The position numbers were made by a program, and so were the translations under genes. Below, piece by piece: positions 1 through 13,158 of a stretch of 64,000 bases of DNA. The notes under the pieces were generated by a model. The model saw nothing but the letters and a program-made list of their open reading frames with translations. It was not told where the DNA came from and ran no database searches. Within the stretch, counting starts at the first letter, position 1. Each line of letters starts with the position of its first letter. The stretch is from Streptomyces sp. ATexAB-D23 (GTDB taxonomy: Bacteria > Actinomycetota > Actinomycetes > Streptomycetales > Streptomycetaceae), in contig NZ_KB892001.1 in NCBI RefSeq assembly GCF_000373645.1, forward strand, positions 252,441 through 316,440, in the 5' to 3' direction.

Positions 1-2
1 TC

Positions 3-1592
3 GTACCCGACCTGGCCCGGTTGAGCGTCCCGGGCATGCGCGCCGCCGTACGACTGCTCGGCGCGGACACCGTCGCGCACACGGGCACCCGGCACGACGG
101 CCGGCCCCGCACACGATGGCTGGCGTGCTGCCGCGCCGAGGACACCGAGCTGGTCTCACCCCACCTGCTGGACCGCTTCTCCGTGCGCCTCGCCGTCCCG
201 GGGCTGCGGCCGCACCCCGGCCCGGACCCGCTCGGCACACTCCCCGCAGACTGGGCGCGCGCCCTCGACCCCGAGACTCCCCGGCCCTGCCTCACGCTCA
301 CGGACGAGGCCGCGTCGACCGTGTTGGAACACCTGGACGAGCGGGAGAGCGGTGGTCACCGCCGCGAACTCGCCCTCGCCCGCATCGCCCGGGGCCTGGC
401 CCGGCTGGACGAGGCAGGGCCCACCGCGGCCGAGAGGCGCCCGTCCGACGGCGGACCGCTCCCGGTCACGGCCGGCCACGTGGACCGGGCGGCACGGCTG
501 ATCCGCCTCCGCACCGTCCACCGCCCCGGAACGCCGCCGCAACCGCCCCCGGAGCACGAGCTGCCCGGACCTCCCCGGCCCGGCAGCCGCCACCACAGCC
601 CCGAGCCGCCGCGGAGTCCGGACCGGGACGCGGAAACGGGCACCCCGGTGCACGGCCCGGACTCCGCAGTGCCGCTCGGCCTCGCACCGGCCGCCGGGGA
701 AGTGCCGCACGCGGATGTCCCGTACCCGGAGGACAGGGCGGGCCCGGGGCCGGGGGAGGCCACACTGCGGACACCCGCCCGCCGCACCACGGGTGGGCGC
801 GCCTCCCGCGGACCGGTCGTCGGGGTGCGGCGCGCCCGCGACCTGTGGGACCTGGCTCCGGTCCGCACCGCGATGGAAGCCGCCAAGTACCGGGCGGTAC
901 GGGGCGGTGCCGGCGATTCGCTGGTGATCGCCCCGCCCGATCTGCGGGGCTACATACGGGCGCCGGAACCGGTGCGGACCCTGACCCTGGTGCTCGACCA
1001 CACGTGCCGCGGCGACTGGGACTGGTACGCGACGCTCGAACCGTTCCTGCACTGGGCCTACGTCACCCGGGCCTCCGTCCAGATCGTGGAGGTCGGGGGC
1101 GAGGGGGAGCCGAACGAACTCCGCTCCCGCTCGTTCACCGCCCGGTCCACCCGCGACCCCAGGATCGCCGCCGCGCTGGCCCGGCGGCCAGGACGAGCCA
1201 CCCCGCTCGCGCACGGACTCGACCTGGCGGGACAGGCCCTGCGGCGCGCGTTCCGGCACCACAGCGCCGGACTGATCGAAGCGCTGCTGGTCGTCGTCAC
1301 CGACGGCCGCGGCAATGTGCCGCTCACCGCGAGCCGCAGCGGACGGCCGGGGCCGGGCCCGGTCCAACGGGCCGGCGTCGACGACGCGGTGGCGGTGGCC
1401 GGCCACATCCGTGCCCTGGGCCGCAGCCGGCTGCGCAGCGTGGTCGTCGACCCGGGCCGGCACCCGTACAGCCGCCTTGCGACCGCCCTGGCCGAGGCAC
1501 TCGGCGGCGGTGTCGTCGGACGGTGGGAGGCCGGGGACGCCAACGGCCCGCAGGAGCCCGAGGCCGTGGCCCCGGAGGCGCGTCATGGCTGA
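3..1592 (+). CDS. AAA+ (magnesium-chelatase-like) / vWA protein, 5' end outside the window
   Basis: The frame is open from the first bases, so the N-terminus is upstream. The visible part begins in the second half of an AAA+ ATPase of the ChlI/MoxR type, with the sensor/arginine-finger stretch SPHLLDRF at about residue 55 of the visible protein. A helical lid (ARGLARLDE) and a proline-rich linker follow. The C-terminal third resembles a vWA domain: LTLVLDHT in place of a clean DxSxS MIDAS, VVVTDGRGNVP, and SVVVDPGRHPYSRLATALA as in ChlD. The metal site looks degenerate. Its stop overlaps the start of the CHAT gene by 8 bp, so the two are translationally coupled. Mg-chelatase-type AAA+/vWA pairs act as NTP-driven remodelling machines. 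In this context, with CHAT and TIR-STAND genes, I infer the regulatory motor of a conflict system rather than a role in chlorophyll or cobalamin synthesis. Confidence 0.75.
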   Translation, partial: VPDLARLSVPGMRAAVRLLGADTVAHTGTRHDGRPRTRWLACCRAEDTELVSPHLLDRFSVRLAVPGLRPHPGPDPLGTLPADWARALDPETPRPCLTLTDEAASTVLEHLDERESGGHRRELALARIARGLARLDEAGPTAAERRPSDGGPLPVTAGHVDRAARLIRLRTVHRPGTPPQPPPEHELPGPPRPGSRHHSPEPPRSPDRDAETGTPVHGPDSAVPLGLAPAAGEVPHADVPYPEDRAGPGPGEATLRTPARRTTGGRASRGPVVGVRRARDLWDLAPVRTAMEAAKYRAVRGGAGDSLVIAPPDLRGYIRAPEPVRTLTLVLDHTCRGDWDWYATLEPFLHWAYVTRASVQIVEVGGEGEPNELRSRSFTARSTRDPRIAAALARRPGRATPLAHGLDLAGQALRRAFRHHSAGLIEALLVVVTDGRGNVPLTASRSGRPGPGPVQRAGVDDAVAVAGHIRALGRSRLRSVVVDPGRHPYSRLATALAEALGGGVVGRWEAGDANGPQEPEAVAPEARHG

Positions 1593-2886
1593 GGGCAGGG
1601 CCCGCCCGATCCGCGGCCCGGCCGTGTCGGCCGCGCAGGCCCCGCCCGTCCGGCGGACTCCGGCACCGGAAGGGGCACGGACTCCGGCACCGGAAGGGGC
1701 ACGGACGGCGCAGCCGCGCGGTCTGGGCGCCGCGCCCGTCGACGCCGCGCGGGCACCCGACACGACGTACGCCCGCATCCGCGTCGCGCGCCACCACACG
1801 GGTGCGGGTGCCGCGGAGGCATTCGGAGTCGAGGCGTGGTGCGACGGGGTGGACCACTTCCCGTACACCACGGGAAGCGGCCAACTACGACCCCGGGACA
1901 TCGGCCTCGGCCACGCACGCCGGAGTGGCACGCCGCCCTCCGAACTCTTCCGGTCCATTCGGCGCTGGTCGAAGTACCAGCAGGGGCTCACCAGTTGGAT
2001 CAACCGGTGCCGGCTCGCCCACGGCGACGGGCTGCAGATCGTCGTCCTCGACCAGACGGGCTTCGACCTGCCGTGGGAAGCACTCGACCTGCCCGCCGTA
2101 CCGGAGGCCGGGCTGCGCGGAGGCCCCTTGGGCGCGCTCGTGGACGTGGCGCGCTGGCTGGACGACTTCCCCGACAGGGCGGTCGCGCCCAACGGCGCGG
2201 TGCTGGGCTTCTTCCACCCCGACATGAGCCGTGACCAGGAGTTCTTCGAACAGTACGAACACCGGACGCACTTCGGCATCGAGAGCTTCCTGAACAACCT
2301 CGACGACGTCACCGAACAGCGGACCGGCCTCGTCTACATGGGCTGCCACGGCACCTTCGACCACGAGCTCAGCAGACTCACCCTGGCCGGCGGGACCTGG
2401 GCGGACTACGACGACCTCGACATGCGCCTGCTGAGCCGGGACGACACGCTGGTCTGCCTGAACGCATGCCACTCCGGGCGGTTCCTCGACTACGGCGGGG
2501 ACGGCAGACAGTATCTGCGTGGCTTCACACAGATATTCCTGCGCAACGGCGCCGGCGGCTGCATCGTCTCGGCCGGCGAGGTCGGTGACTCCGAGGCCCG
2601 GGTGATGATCCGCCGGATCGTCGACACCGTGACCGAGGACCCCGACCGGCCGGTGGCCGGCGCGCTGCGGGCGTTTCGCGCCGGGGTCCACGACACGTTC
2701 CTGATCGGCGGCGGCGTACCGATGATGGTCAGGGACGACGGCACCTTCGACACAAGGCGGCAGCGGAACGTGCTGCGGCTGCTGTACAGCCTGATGTTCC
2801 AGTACTACGGACACCCGCTCAGCACGCTGCGCCTCACCGGACGCCACCAGGGCACCCCGGCTCCGACGGAAGGGGGCGGGCTGTGA
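1585..2886 (+). CDS. CHAT-domain caspase-like peptidase
   Basis: 433 residues from the ATG that overlaps the previous stop. The first 60 residues are low complexity and include a tandem TPAPEGAR duplication. The remainder is a CHAT (caspase HetF associated with TPR) domain. The expected dyad is present, with His255 in YMGCHG and Cys295 in CLNACHSG, separated by the usual alternating strands. CHAT proteases are clan CD cysteine peptidases found in bacterial conflict and programmed-death modules, usually activated by a partner STAND or TPR protein. The gene lies between the AAA+/vWA gene and the TIR/NB-ARC gene, with 8-bp and 4-bp overlaps, so the three products are probably made in fixed ratio. 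Substrate unknown. I see no signal peptide, so it should be cytoplasmic. Confidence 0.88.
   Translation: MAEGRARPIRGPAVSAAQAPPVRRTPAPEGARTPAPEGARTAQPRGLGAAPVDAARAPDTTYARIRVARHHTGAGAAEAFGVEAWCDGVDHFPYTTGSGQLRPRDIGLGHARRSGTPPSELFRSIRRWSKYQQGLTSWINRCRLAHGDGLQIVVLDQTGFDLPWEALDLPAVPEAGLRGGPLGALVDVARWLDDFPDRAVAPNGAVLGFFHPDMSRDQEFFEQYEHRTHFGIESFLNNLDDVTEQRTGLVYMGCHGTFDHELSRLTLAGGTWADYDDLDMRLLSRDDTLVCLNACHSGRFLDYGGDGRQYLRGFTQIFLRNGAGGCIVSAGEVGDSEARVMIRRIVDTVTEDPDRPVAGALRAFRAGVHDTFLIGGGVPMMVRDDGTFDTRRQRNVLRLLYSLMFQYYGHPLSTLRLTGRHQGTPAPTEGGGL
1657..1704 (+). repeat. 24-bp perfect tandem duplication in the CHAT gene
   Basis: Two identical 24-bp copies (1657-1680 and 1681-1704) encode TPAPEGAR twice in the disordered N-terminus of the CHAT protein. 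The unit keeps frame, so copy number could vary by slippage without breaking the gene. Confidence 0.95.
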
Positions 2887-5800
2887 CCCGCGACGAACGT
2901 CCCCTGCTGATCGAACCCGTCGTGGGCTGGCTGCCCGAGGTGCGACCCGGACTCGTCCAGTGCGTCAGCGTCGACCTGCGCGGTCCGCTCGACGCCCGGG
3001 GCCGGACGGACATCGATGCCTGGCCGTACGACGACGAGGAGGAACTGGCGTTCAGCGTGGCCCTGGAGGGGGCGCCGTACTTCGTCTGCGAGGCACTCGA
3101 CGACCCCGGTGTCGTCCTGCACCGCTTCGGCGGTACGTACGGCCCGGCGACGTTCCTCGTCACCGCGGGGCCCTCCAGCGGCCCCGGCGTGCTGCGGCTG
3201 ACCGTCTTCAACCAGTGGGGCGCTTCGGTGCGCAAGGAAGAACTGGCCTGTGTCATCACGGAGTCGGCGCACTCCGGCGGGGCGCGGCCCGGCACCCTCG
3301 TCCGCGGGCCGGAGACGTCCCCCGCGCACCCCGGACCGCCGGTCGAAGCCGACCGCCCCGACCGGAGCATCACCATCAGCGCCGCCGGATCCAATCGGGC
3401 CTGGGCGGGGTGGATCGGCCACCGGCTGGAGCTGCGCGGAGTGCGCGTGTTCCACCGGACCTGGTCCCCACCGCCCGATCTGCCACTCGAAGAGGCCCTT
3501 CGGGACCTCGCTCGCGCCCCCGGCCGGGTCCTGCTCCTGCTCAGCGAGTACTACGTCCAGCCGGAACTCCGCAGCCACGAGGAGTGGAACCGCGCCCTGC
3601 GCGAGGTCGTCGTACCCGACCCCGACCGGTTCGCGGCGGTGCGCCTCACGGAGTCGGCGCTGCCCGGCGCCGCCTCGGCGCTGAGCGCGGTGGACTTCAT
3701 CCGCGTACACGCCGACGAGGCGGAGCGACGGCTGCTGGTGCTCCTGGGTCTGCCCACGCGGCCACTGCCCGGGGAACCGGCCGCACTGCCCGGCCCGCGC
3801 TTCCCCGCGGACCCGCCCGCCGTGTGGGGCGGGGTGCCTCGCCGCAACCCGCGCTTCACCGGCCGCGAAGAACTGCTGCCGGCCATGCACGAGATGTTCC
3901 ACACGGCCGAGCCGGGGCGGCACCGAGTGGTCCTGCACGGCATGCCCGGCATCGGCAAGACACAGCTGGCGGCGGAGTACGTCTACCGTTTCGGCTCCGA
4001 GTACGACGTCGTGTGGTGGGTGCCGGCCGACCGGCGCTCGGGCTACCGGCAGAAGCTCGCCGAACTCGCCCCGGTGCTGGGCCTGTCCACCGGTGTCGAG
4101 TACGGCGAGCGGCTGCGGGCCGTACGCGAGGCGCTGGGCAGGGGCGAGCCGTACGCCCAGTGGCTGCTGATCCTGGACGGGGCGGACGAACCCGAACAGT
4201 TGCGGGACCTGGTACCCCTCGGACCCGGGCACGTCCTGATCACCTCCCGCAACCCGGAGTGGGGGGAGTACGACGTCCGGGCCCTCGACGTACCTGCCTA
4301 CACGCACCAGGAGTCGGTCGCGTTCGTCCGCCGCCGGGCCCCGCGCCTCACCCCCACCGAAGCCGCCCGGCTGGCAGGGGCGCTGGAGGACCTCCCGCTG
4401 CTGCTCGACCAGACGGCGGGCTGGCTGAACGAATCGGTCATGTCCGTCGAGGAGTACATCGGGCTGCTCGGCCACGGCGCCGACCAGGACGTCGTCAAGG
4501 TGTCGGCCGACTTCCCGCTCACCTTCCGGACCGCATGGGCGATCCTGCTGAACAGGCTCCAGGACGCCGCCCCGGAAGCCGTCGACCTGCTGCGCCTGTG
4601 CGGCTTCTTCGCGCCGGGCTCCGTTTCCGTACGGCTGCTCAAGGCGGTTTCGCCGGACGGACTGCCCGAGCGGCTCGCGGGCGTGATCCGCGATCCGGCG
4701 CTGTGGAGCACGACGATCCGCCGGTTGCGCGAATACTCCGTGATCCGCGTGGAGCCGCACGGGGCCGAGGGCGGTGAGTCCGTCCACCTGCACCGCCTGG
4801 TCCACCGGATCATCCGCAAGGACGTGCCGGAGCACGACCGGCGGGCTCTCGCCACCGGAGCCCGCCGCGCGCTGGCCGCCGTCGATCCGGGCGATCCCTC
4901 GGACATCCGTCACTGGCCGGCGTACGCCGCCCTCACCACCCACCTCGAATGGGCCGGGGTCCTGGACAGCACGGACCAACAGGTGCACCAACTGGTCCTC
5001 AACTGCCTCCGCTACATGTACCTCTCCGGGGAGTACGGCAGCGGCATCCGGTTCGCCACGCCCGCGATGGAGTCCTGGGAGAGGCTGCTGGGCGCCGCCG
5101 ACCCCCGGATCTGGGACCTGCGTCACCACTACGCCAATCTGCTGCGGGCCCTCGGCGACTACCGGAGCAGCGAGAGGGTCGAGCGCGCCACCGCCGACTT
5201 CCTGGCCACCGAGCGCGGCGAACTGGACCTGGACCACCTGCGGGCCGCCGGCGGGCTGGCCGCCGATCTGCGCGGCCTCGGCCGTTACCAGGAGGCCCTG
5301 GAGCTCTCCGCGTCCATCCTGGAACGCGATCGAAGGCTGCTCGGACCGGAGGACCCCCGCACCCTCAACGCGGAGAACAACCTCGCCGTCTCGCTGCGAC
5401 TGCTCGGCCGGTACGCCCAAGCGCTGGAACAGGACGAACGCACGCTGGAACTGCGCCGGGCCGTGCTGTCCGCGGACGCGCCACCGGCCCTGTACTCGGA
5501 GATCAACCTCGCCACGGACCTCAGGCTCCTGGGCCGGCACCGCGAAGCGGGGCACGCCCTGCGGGAAACGGTCGAGCACCATCTGCGGGTGATGGGCGAC
5601 AACAACCCGCAGACGCTGCGTGGGCAGTACCAGCTGGCGCTGTGCCGGTACGCGCTGGAGGGGGCAGGGACCGCGCTCATGGACCTCGTCGGGGTCAGGG
5701 AGGACGCGCTGCGGATGCTGGGAGAGCACGCCCCCCTCACCCTTCTGATCACCGCAGGGGTCGCGGGCGCGCAGCGGGAGGCGGGTGCCCCAGGCCCGGC

Positions 5801-6200
5801 GCTGCGGCTCCACGAACAGGTCGTGGCCGGCTATCGGGGCATGCTGGGTGCCGATCACCCGTACACCATCGGCGCCGAGGGAAACCTGGGGCTGATGCTT
5901 TGGACGGCGGGGGACCGGGGCCGGGGAGCCGAGGAGGTCGAACTGGCCCGCGTCGCAATGGCGGAGGCGGTCGGGGATGACCATCCCTGGACCATCGGGT
6001 GCGCGCTGAACACGGTCCTGGTCCGGGCCGGGACCGAAGGGCTGCCGGACGTGCCGCTGCTGGGGCGGGAGAACAGCGCGCGGGCCGATGCCGTGCTGGG
6101 GCCCCGCCACCCGCTGGCAGCGGCCTGCCGGCAGGCGCTCACGGCGGCGTCGGCGGATACCGGGCCCGGGTTCTGGTCCTTCGAGCCGCTCGTCATCTGA
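2883..6200 (+). CDS. TIR / NB-ARC (STAND) / TPR protein
   Basis: 1105 residues starting at a GTG that overlaps the CHAT stop (GTGA). Residues 1-130 look like a beta-rich domain of unknown identity. A TIR-like domain follows at about 160-290 (ITISAAGSNRAWAGWIGHRL, then a VLLLLSEYY strand and an acidic HEEW). A NB-ARC NTPase then has Walker A GMPGIGKT at 353-360, Walker B WLLILDGAD and a winged-helix region. The last 450 residues are TPR-like helical pairs with repeated Y-x-x-A-L-E patterns. The C-terminus is aromatic/acidic (FWSFEPLVI). TIR domains commonly degrade NAD+ or make cyclic nucleotide signals. In STAND proteins the TPRs sense a trigger and the NB-ARC acts as an oligomerisation switch. 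I infer the sensor/effector of a three-gene conflict system with the AAA+/vWA and CHAT genes. Confidence 0.87.
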   Translation: MTRDERPLLIEPVVGWLPEVRPGLVQCVSVDLRGPLDARGRTDIDAWPYDDEEELAFSVALEGAPYFVCEALDDPGVVLHRFGGTYGPATFLVTAGPSSGPGVLRLTVFNQWGASVRKEELACVITESAHSGGARPGTLVRGPETSPAHPGPPVEADRPDRSITISAAGSNRAWAGWIGHRLELRGVRVFHRTWSPPPDLPLEEALRDLARAPGRVLLLLSEYYVQPELRSHEEWNRALREVVVPDPDRFAAVRLTESALPGAASALSAVDFIRVHADEAERRLLVLLGLPTRPLPGEPAALPGPRFPADPPAVWGGVPRRNPRFTGREELLPAMHEMFHTAEPGRHRVVLHGMPGIGKTQLAAEYVYRFGSEYDVVWWVPADRRSGYRQKLAELAPVLGLSTGVEYGERLRAVREALGRGEPYAQWLLILDGADEPEQLRDLVPLGPGHVLITSRNPEWGEYDVRALDVPAYTHQESVAFVRRRAPRLTPTEAARLAGALEDLPLLLDQTAGWLNESVMSVEEYIGLLGHGADQDVVKVSADFPLTFRTAWAILLNRLQDAAPEAVDLLRLCGFFAPGSVSVRLLKAVSPDGLPERLAGVIRDPALWSTTIRRLREYSVIRVEPHGAEGGESVHLHRLVHRIIRKDVPEHDRRALATGARRALAAVDPGDPSDIRHWPAYAALTTHLEWAGVLDSTDQQVHQLVLNCLRYMYLSGEYGSGIRFATPAMESWERLLGAADPRIWDLRHHYANLLRALGDYRSSERVERATADFLATERGELDLDHLRAAGGLAADLRGLGRYQEALELSASILERDRRLLGPEDPRTLNAENNLAVSLRLLGRYAQALEQDERTLELRRAVLSADAPPALYSEINLATDLRLLGRHREAGHALRETVEHHLRVMGDNNPQTLRGQYQLALCRYALEGAGTALMDLVGVREDALRMLGEHAPLTLLITAGVAGAQREAGAPGPALRLHEQVVAGYRGMLGADHPYTIGAEGNLGLMLWTAGDRGRGAEEVELARVAMAEAVGDDHPWTIGCALNTVLVRAGTEGLPDVPLLGRENSARADAVLGPRHPLAAACRQALTAASADTGPGFWSFEPLVI

Positions 6201-6202
6201 GA

Positions 6203-6259
6203 CACACACCAAGGGGCCTGCCCCGCGAAAAGATCGCGGGGCAGGCCCCTTGGTGTGTG
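6203..6259. terminator. Bidirectional terminator, 25-bp perfect stem
   Basis: Left arm 6203-6227 and right arm 6235-6259 pair perfectly around a 7-nt AT-containing loop. It sits exactly between two convergent genes (TIR/NB-ARC and kgd), so it should end transcription from both sides. Confidence 0.93.
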
Positions 6260-6268
6260 CGCTGCCGG

Positions 6269-10126
<3,858 letters not shown>

Positions 10127-10188
10127 GGCGGCAACCGCCCTCTTCCGCTTCACAAGGTGATGGACAGCGGGAATCAAGGCTACGCCTC

Positions 10189-10212
10189 CCCGGCCGTTCC
10201 CTGCAGGCCGGG
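10189..10212. other. Hairpin in the kgd upstream region
   Basis: CCCGGCC (10189-10195) pairs with GGCCGGG (10206-10212), about 65-85 bases upstream of the kgd start. The 257-base gap 10127-10383 holds no gene I can support. It should contain the kgd promoter, but no clear -10/-35 pair stands out. The hairpin may be a leader structure or chance in a GC-rich gap. Confidence 0.35.
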
Positions 10213-10383
10213 CCGGTCTTCGTCGTGCAAGTCACATCGAAAGTCGGGTTTCGGCGCAGGAAATGGCGGGAAACAAGCATGGTTCCGCTTCACTCCGGGT
10301 ACGCGAGGCCGCAACTACGGCCCCTTGGACCGTACCCCCTGAACAGAACACGCAGAACGTGCCCTTCCGGTTCGAACCCTACG

Positions 10384-11460
10384 TCAACCTCGCTGTTGAG
10401 GTATCCCCGGAAGAGTGACGCGGATGCGGCAGCCGCGAGCAGATTCGGCCACCCCGATACGGCCGCCGTGCAGATCCACCGCCCAGCGGGCGATCGCGAG
10501 CCCCAGCCCCGTACCGCCGTCGCTGCCCGGACCGTGCGGGGAGGCCACCTCGCCCCGGTTGAAACGCTCGAAGACGCGGTGGCGCTCGGGCTCCGGGATG
10601 CCGGGGCCCTCGTCCACCACCTCCAGGAGCAGGGACTCCGGCTGCGGGCCGCGCCGGGCGAGCACCGTGACCCGGCCGTGCGGCGGACTGTGCTTGACCG
10701 CGTTGTCGATCAGGTTGGCCACCACCTGGTGCAGCCGCTCCGCGTCCGCGTGCGCGGTCAGCTCGGGCGGCGAGACGTCCAGGTGCAGATGGACGTCGGT
10801 GCGCGAGTGGTTGCCGGAGCCCGAGGACAGCCGGCGGTGCGCGGCGGCGAGGTTCGCCTCCTTCAGCACCCCCGACAGATACGGCCACACCTCGAAGCGG
10901 CCGGCCCTCAGCGTGACCACGCCGTTGTCCAGCCGGGACAGGTCCAGCAGCGTTTCCACCAGCCGGCCGAGGCGCTCCGTCTGTTTGAGCGCCGTGCGCA
11001 TCGTCTCCGGATCGGCGGACGAGACCCCGTCCACGACGTTCTCCAGGACGGCTCTCAGCGCCGCGATGGGGGTGCGCAGCTCGTGCGAGACATTCGCCAC
11101 CAGCTCCTTGCGGTGCCGGTCCACCGCCGCCAGGTCGTCGGCCATCAGATTGATCGTCTGGGCCAGGTCGCCCAACTCGTCGCGCCGGCCCGCGCCGTTC
11201 ACCCTGCGCGTGTAGTCGCCGTGCGAGATGGAGCGGGCCACGGCACGCATCTCGTCCAGCGGTGCGGTCAGACCGTGCGCCACGAACTGGGTGATGAGCA
11301 GGGTCGCGATGACCGAGAACACGGTGATGAACCGCAGCTCGGTCCGCGTACGCAGGGCGACCATGAGCAGCCCCGTCGTGATGAAGACCGACACCACGAC
11401 CAGGGTGCCCAGCTTGGCCTTGATGGAGAACGGCCGCAGTCCCGGTCCGGGCGCGGTCAT
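10384..11460 (-). CDS. Membrane sensor histidine kinase (OmpR-system partner)
   Basis: 358 residues from an ATG overlapping the regulator's stop by 4 bp (ATGA). Hydrophobic segments at about 19-37 and 44-62 lie close together, leaving almost no extracellular loop, so any signal is likely sensed in the membrane or from within. A HAMP domain follows (about 62-115), then HisKA with the phospho-acceptor His126 in VANVSHELRTP, and a HATPase domain with N-box NLIDNAVKHSPP and G-box DEGPGIPEPE / GGTGLGLAIARWAV. It forms an operon with the upstream response regulator. The trigger and regulon cannot be read from the sequence. Confidence 0.94.
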   Translation of the reverse strand: MTAPGPGLRPFSIKAKLGTLVVVSVFITTGLLMVALRTRTELRFITVFSVIATLLITQFVAHGLTAPLDEMRAVARSISHGDYTRRVNGAGRRDELGDLAQTINLMADDLAAVDRHRKELVANVSHELRTPIAALRAVLENVVDGVSSADPETMRTALKQTERLGRLVETLLDLSRLDNGVVTLRAGRFEVWPYLSGVLKEANLAAAHRRLSSGSGNHSRTDVHLHLDVSPPELTAHADAERLHQVVANLIDNAVKHSPPHGRVTVLARRGPQPESLLLEVVDEGPGIPEPERHRVFERFNRGEVASPHGPGSDGGTGLGLAIARWAVDLHGGRIGVAESARGCRIRVTLPGIPQQRG

Positions 11461-12194
11461 GGAGCCGGGGTCTCCAGCGCGTAGCCGACGCCGTGCACGG
11501 TACGGATGCGCTCCGCGCCGATCTTCCGGCGCAGCGCCTTGATGTGGCTGTCGACGGTCCGGGTGCCCGAGGCGTCCGCCCAGTCCCAGACCTCGGCCAG
11601 CAGCTGCTCCCGGGAGAGGACCGCGCGCGGGGTGTTCGCCAGGCACACCAGCAGGTCGAACTCGGTCGGTGTCAGGTGGACGTCGTCGGCCCGGACCCGC
11701 ACCCGGCGCTGCGCGTGGTCGATCTCCAGCTCGCCGAGGCGGAGTATCCCGCTGCGCGGTGTCACGGCCGCCAGCGCCGCCCGCTCCACCCTGCGCAGCA
11801 GGACGTGGACCCGCGCGGCCAGCTCCCGCATGGAGAACGGCTTGGTCATGTAGTCGTCGGCGCCGACCCCGAGCCCGACGAGCATGTCGGTCTCGTCGTC
11901 CCGGGCGGTCAGCATCAGCACCGGCACCGGCCGCTGGGCCTGCACCCGGCGGCAGACCTCCAGGCCGTCGAAGCCGGGAAGCATGATGTCGAGCACCATC
12001 AGATCCGGCTGCCAGGCCTCGGCCGCGTCCACGGCCGCCGGGCCGTCGAGAGCGGTCTGCACCAGGAAGCCCTCCGCCCGCAGCCGGGCGGAAATGGCAT
12101 CGACGATCGTGGCGTCGTCCTCGACCACCAGCACGCGGCGCTGCGCGCCCGGGGTGGCCGCGACACCGTTGTGGGTGGTGTGTGTCTGTTCCAT
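11457..12194 (-). CDS. OmpR/PhoB-family response regulator
   Basis: 245 residues from the ATG at 12194, preceded by a G-rich stretch. An in-frame ATG 11 codons upstream is possible but less well placed. Receiver domain at about 20-135 with the acidic pair ED at 25-26, phospho-acceptor Asp69 (VLDIMLPGFDG), and Lys118 (TKPF). C-terminal winged-helix DNA-binding domain at about 150-245 with LTPTEFDLLVCLANTPRAV and the recognition region RTVDSHIKALRRKIG. The downstream kinase gene overlaps its stop, so the pair is co-translated. Confidence 0.95.
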   Translation of the reverse strand: MEQTHTTHNGVAATPGAQRRVLVVEDDATIVDAISARLRAEGFLVQTALDGPAAVDAAEAWQPDLMVLDIMLPGFDGLEVCRRVQAQRPVPVLMLTARDDETDMLVGLGVGADDYMTKPFSMRELAARVHVLLRRVERAALAAVTPRSGILRLGELEIDHAQRRVRVRADDVHLTPTEFDLLVCLANTPRAVLSREQLLAEVWDWADASGTRTVDSHIKALRRKIGAERIRTVHGVGYALETPAP

Positions 12195-12385
12195 CGCCCC
12201 GCCCCTGCCCGTTCTCACGGAGGCCATTCCCCCGGACGAACGGTTTTCGCTCGTGAATTTCGTGGGTGATCCCGCTACCGGTCAGCAGCGTAGAGGCAGC
12301 GGAGGGCTTCCGGCTACGCAGGGTGCAAGTCTGTGCGGACGGAACGGGTGTACGTGAAACGCGGAGTGTCGCGCTTGTCGGGCTT

Positions 12386-12407
12386 GGCCCCCGGGCGCCC
12401 GGGGGCC
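12386..12407 (-). terminator. GC-rich palindrome after the spermidine-synthase-like gene
   Basis: A perfect 22-bp palindrome (10-bp arms, 2-base centre) lies about 20 bases after the stop of the minus-strand gene at 12429 and upstream of the response regulator. It is a likely terminator or processing hairpin. There is no T-run, as is usual in Streptomyces. Confidence 0.7.
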
Positions 12408-12428
12408 GCGATACCCGCCGGGGGGATG

Positions 12429-13121
12429 TCAGCGTGCGCGAATGGCGAGATGGACCACGTCCGGAACACCTCGGGCAACGCCTACTTCTTCCGTCCTTAC
12501 CCCTTGGAACCCGGCATTCCGTAGGGCCTGCTCGAAGGCGGCGGAAGGTTGTGCGGACCACACCGCGAGCACACCGCCCGGGGTGAGCCGCGCGTGGCAG
12601 TCCGCGAGACCGGCGGGGGAGTAGAGGTTCCCGTTGTCCTCGGTGACGGTCCAGTCCGGCCCGTTGTCGATGTCCAGACACAAGGCGTCGTAACGGTCCG
12701 TAGTCGTGCGCAGGTATGCGACGAGGTCGGTCGTCAGCACTTCGGTACGGGGATCGGCGAGCGCGGGCCCCGAGATCCCGGCCAGCGGCCCGGCCAGGTG
12801 CCAGTCCACGATCGCCTGCTCCCGCTCGGCGACCGCGATCCTGCCCCAGCGCGGCTCGGCGGCCGCGCGGGCGAGCGAGAAACCGACACCCAGCCCGCCG
12901 ATGAGGACGGCGGGGCCGGTGCGGCCGGCCGGGAGCGCGGCGAGCGCGGCGTCGATCAGCAGCCGCTCGGAGCGTCCGTCGGAGGTGTCCATGAGGAAGC
13001 ACCCGTTGGCGATGATCTCGAAGTCCTCGCCCCGCCTGCGCAGGACGACCTCCCCGTACGGACCCTCGCGGCGGTCCAGGGTGACGGGGGCGTCGGTGTC
13101 GGGGCCGAACGTGTGGGACAT
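12429..13121 (-). CDS. Spermidine-synthase-like SAM-binding protein
   Basis: 230 residues from ATG (MSHTFGPDTD). Class-I methyltransferase/aminopropyltransferase fold: glycine-rich loop VLIGGLGVGFSLA (about 70-82), the acidic strand-2 end IAVAEREQAIVDWH, and LCLDIDNGPDW (about 140), a form common in PolyS-like proteins. It is shorter than true spermidine synthases (about 280) and lacks a clear N-terminal beta domain, so polyamine synthesis is not assured. It may be a methyltransferase-fold protein of unknown reaction. The gene is followed by a hairpin at 12386, and the isochorismatase-fold gene lies 37 bp upstream. Confidence 0.75.
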   Translation of the reverse strand: MSHTFGPDTDAPVTLDRREGPYGEVVLRRRGEDFEIIANGCFLMDTSDGRSERLLIDAALAALPAGRTGPAVLIGGLGVGFSLARAAAEPRWGRIAVAEREQAIVDWHLAGPLAGISGPALADPRTEVLTTDLVAYLRTTTDRYDALCLDIDNGPDWTVTEDNGNLYSPAGLADCHARLTPGGVLAVWSAQPSAAFEQALRNAGFQGVRTEEVGVARGVPDVVHLAIRAR

Positions 13122-13158
13122 GGCGCTGGTCTCCGGTGGGCGTGGGGCGGTGTCACGG

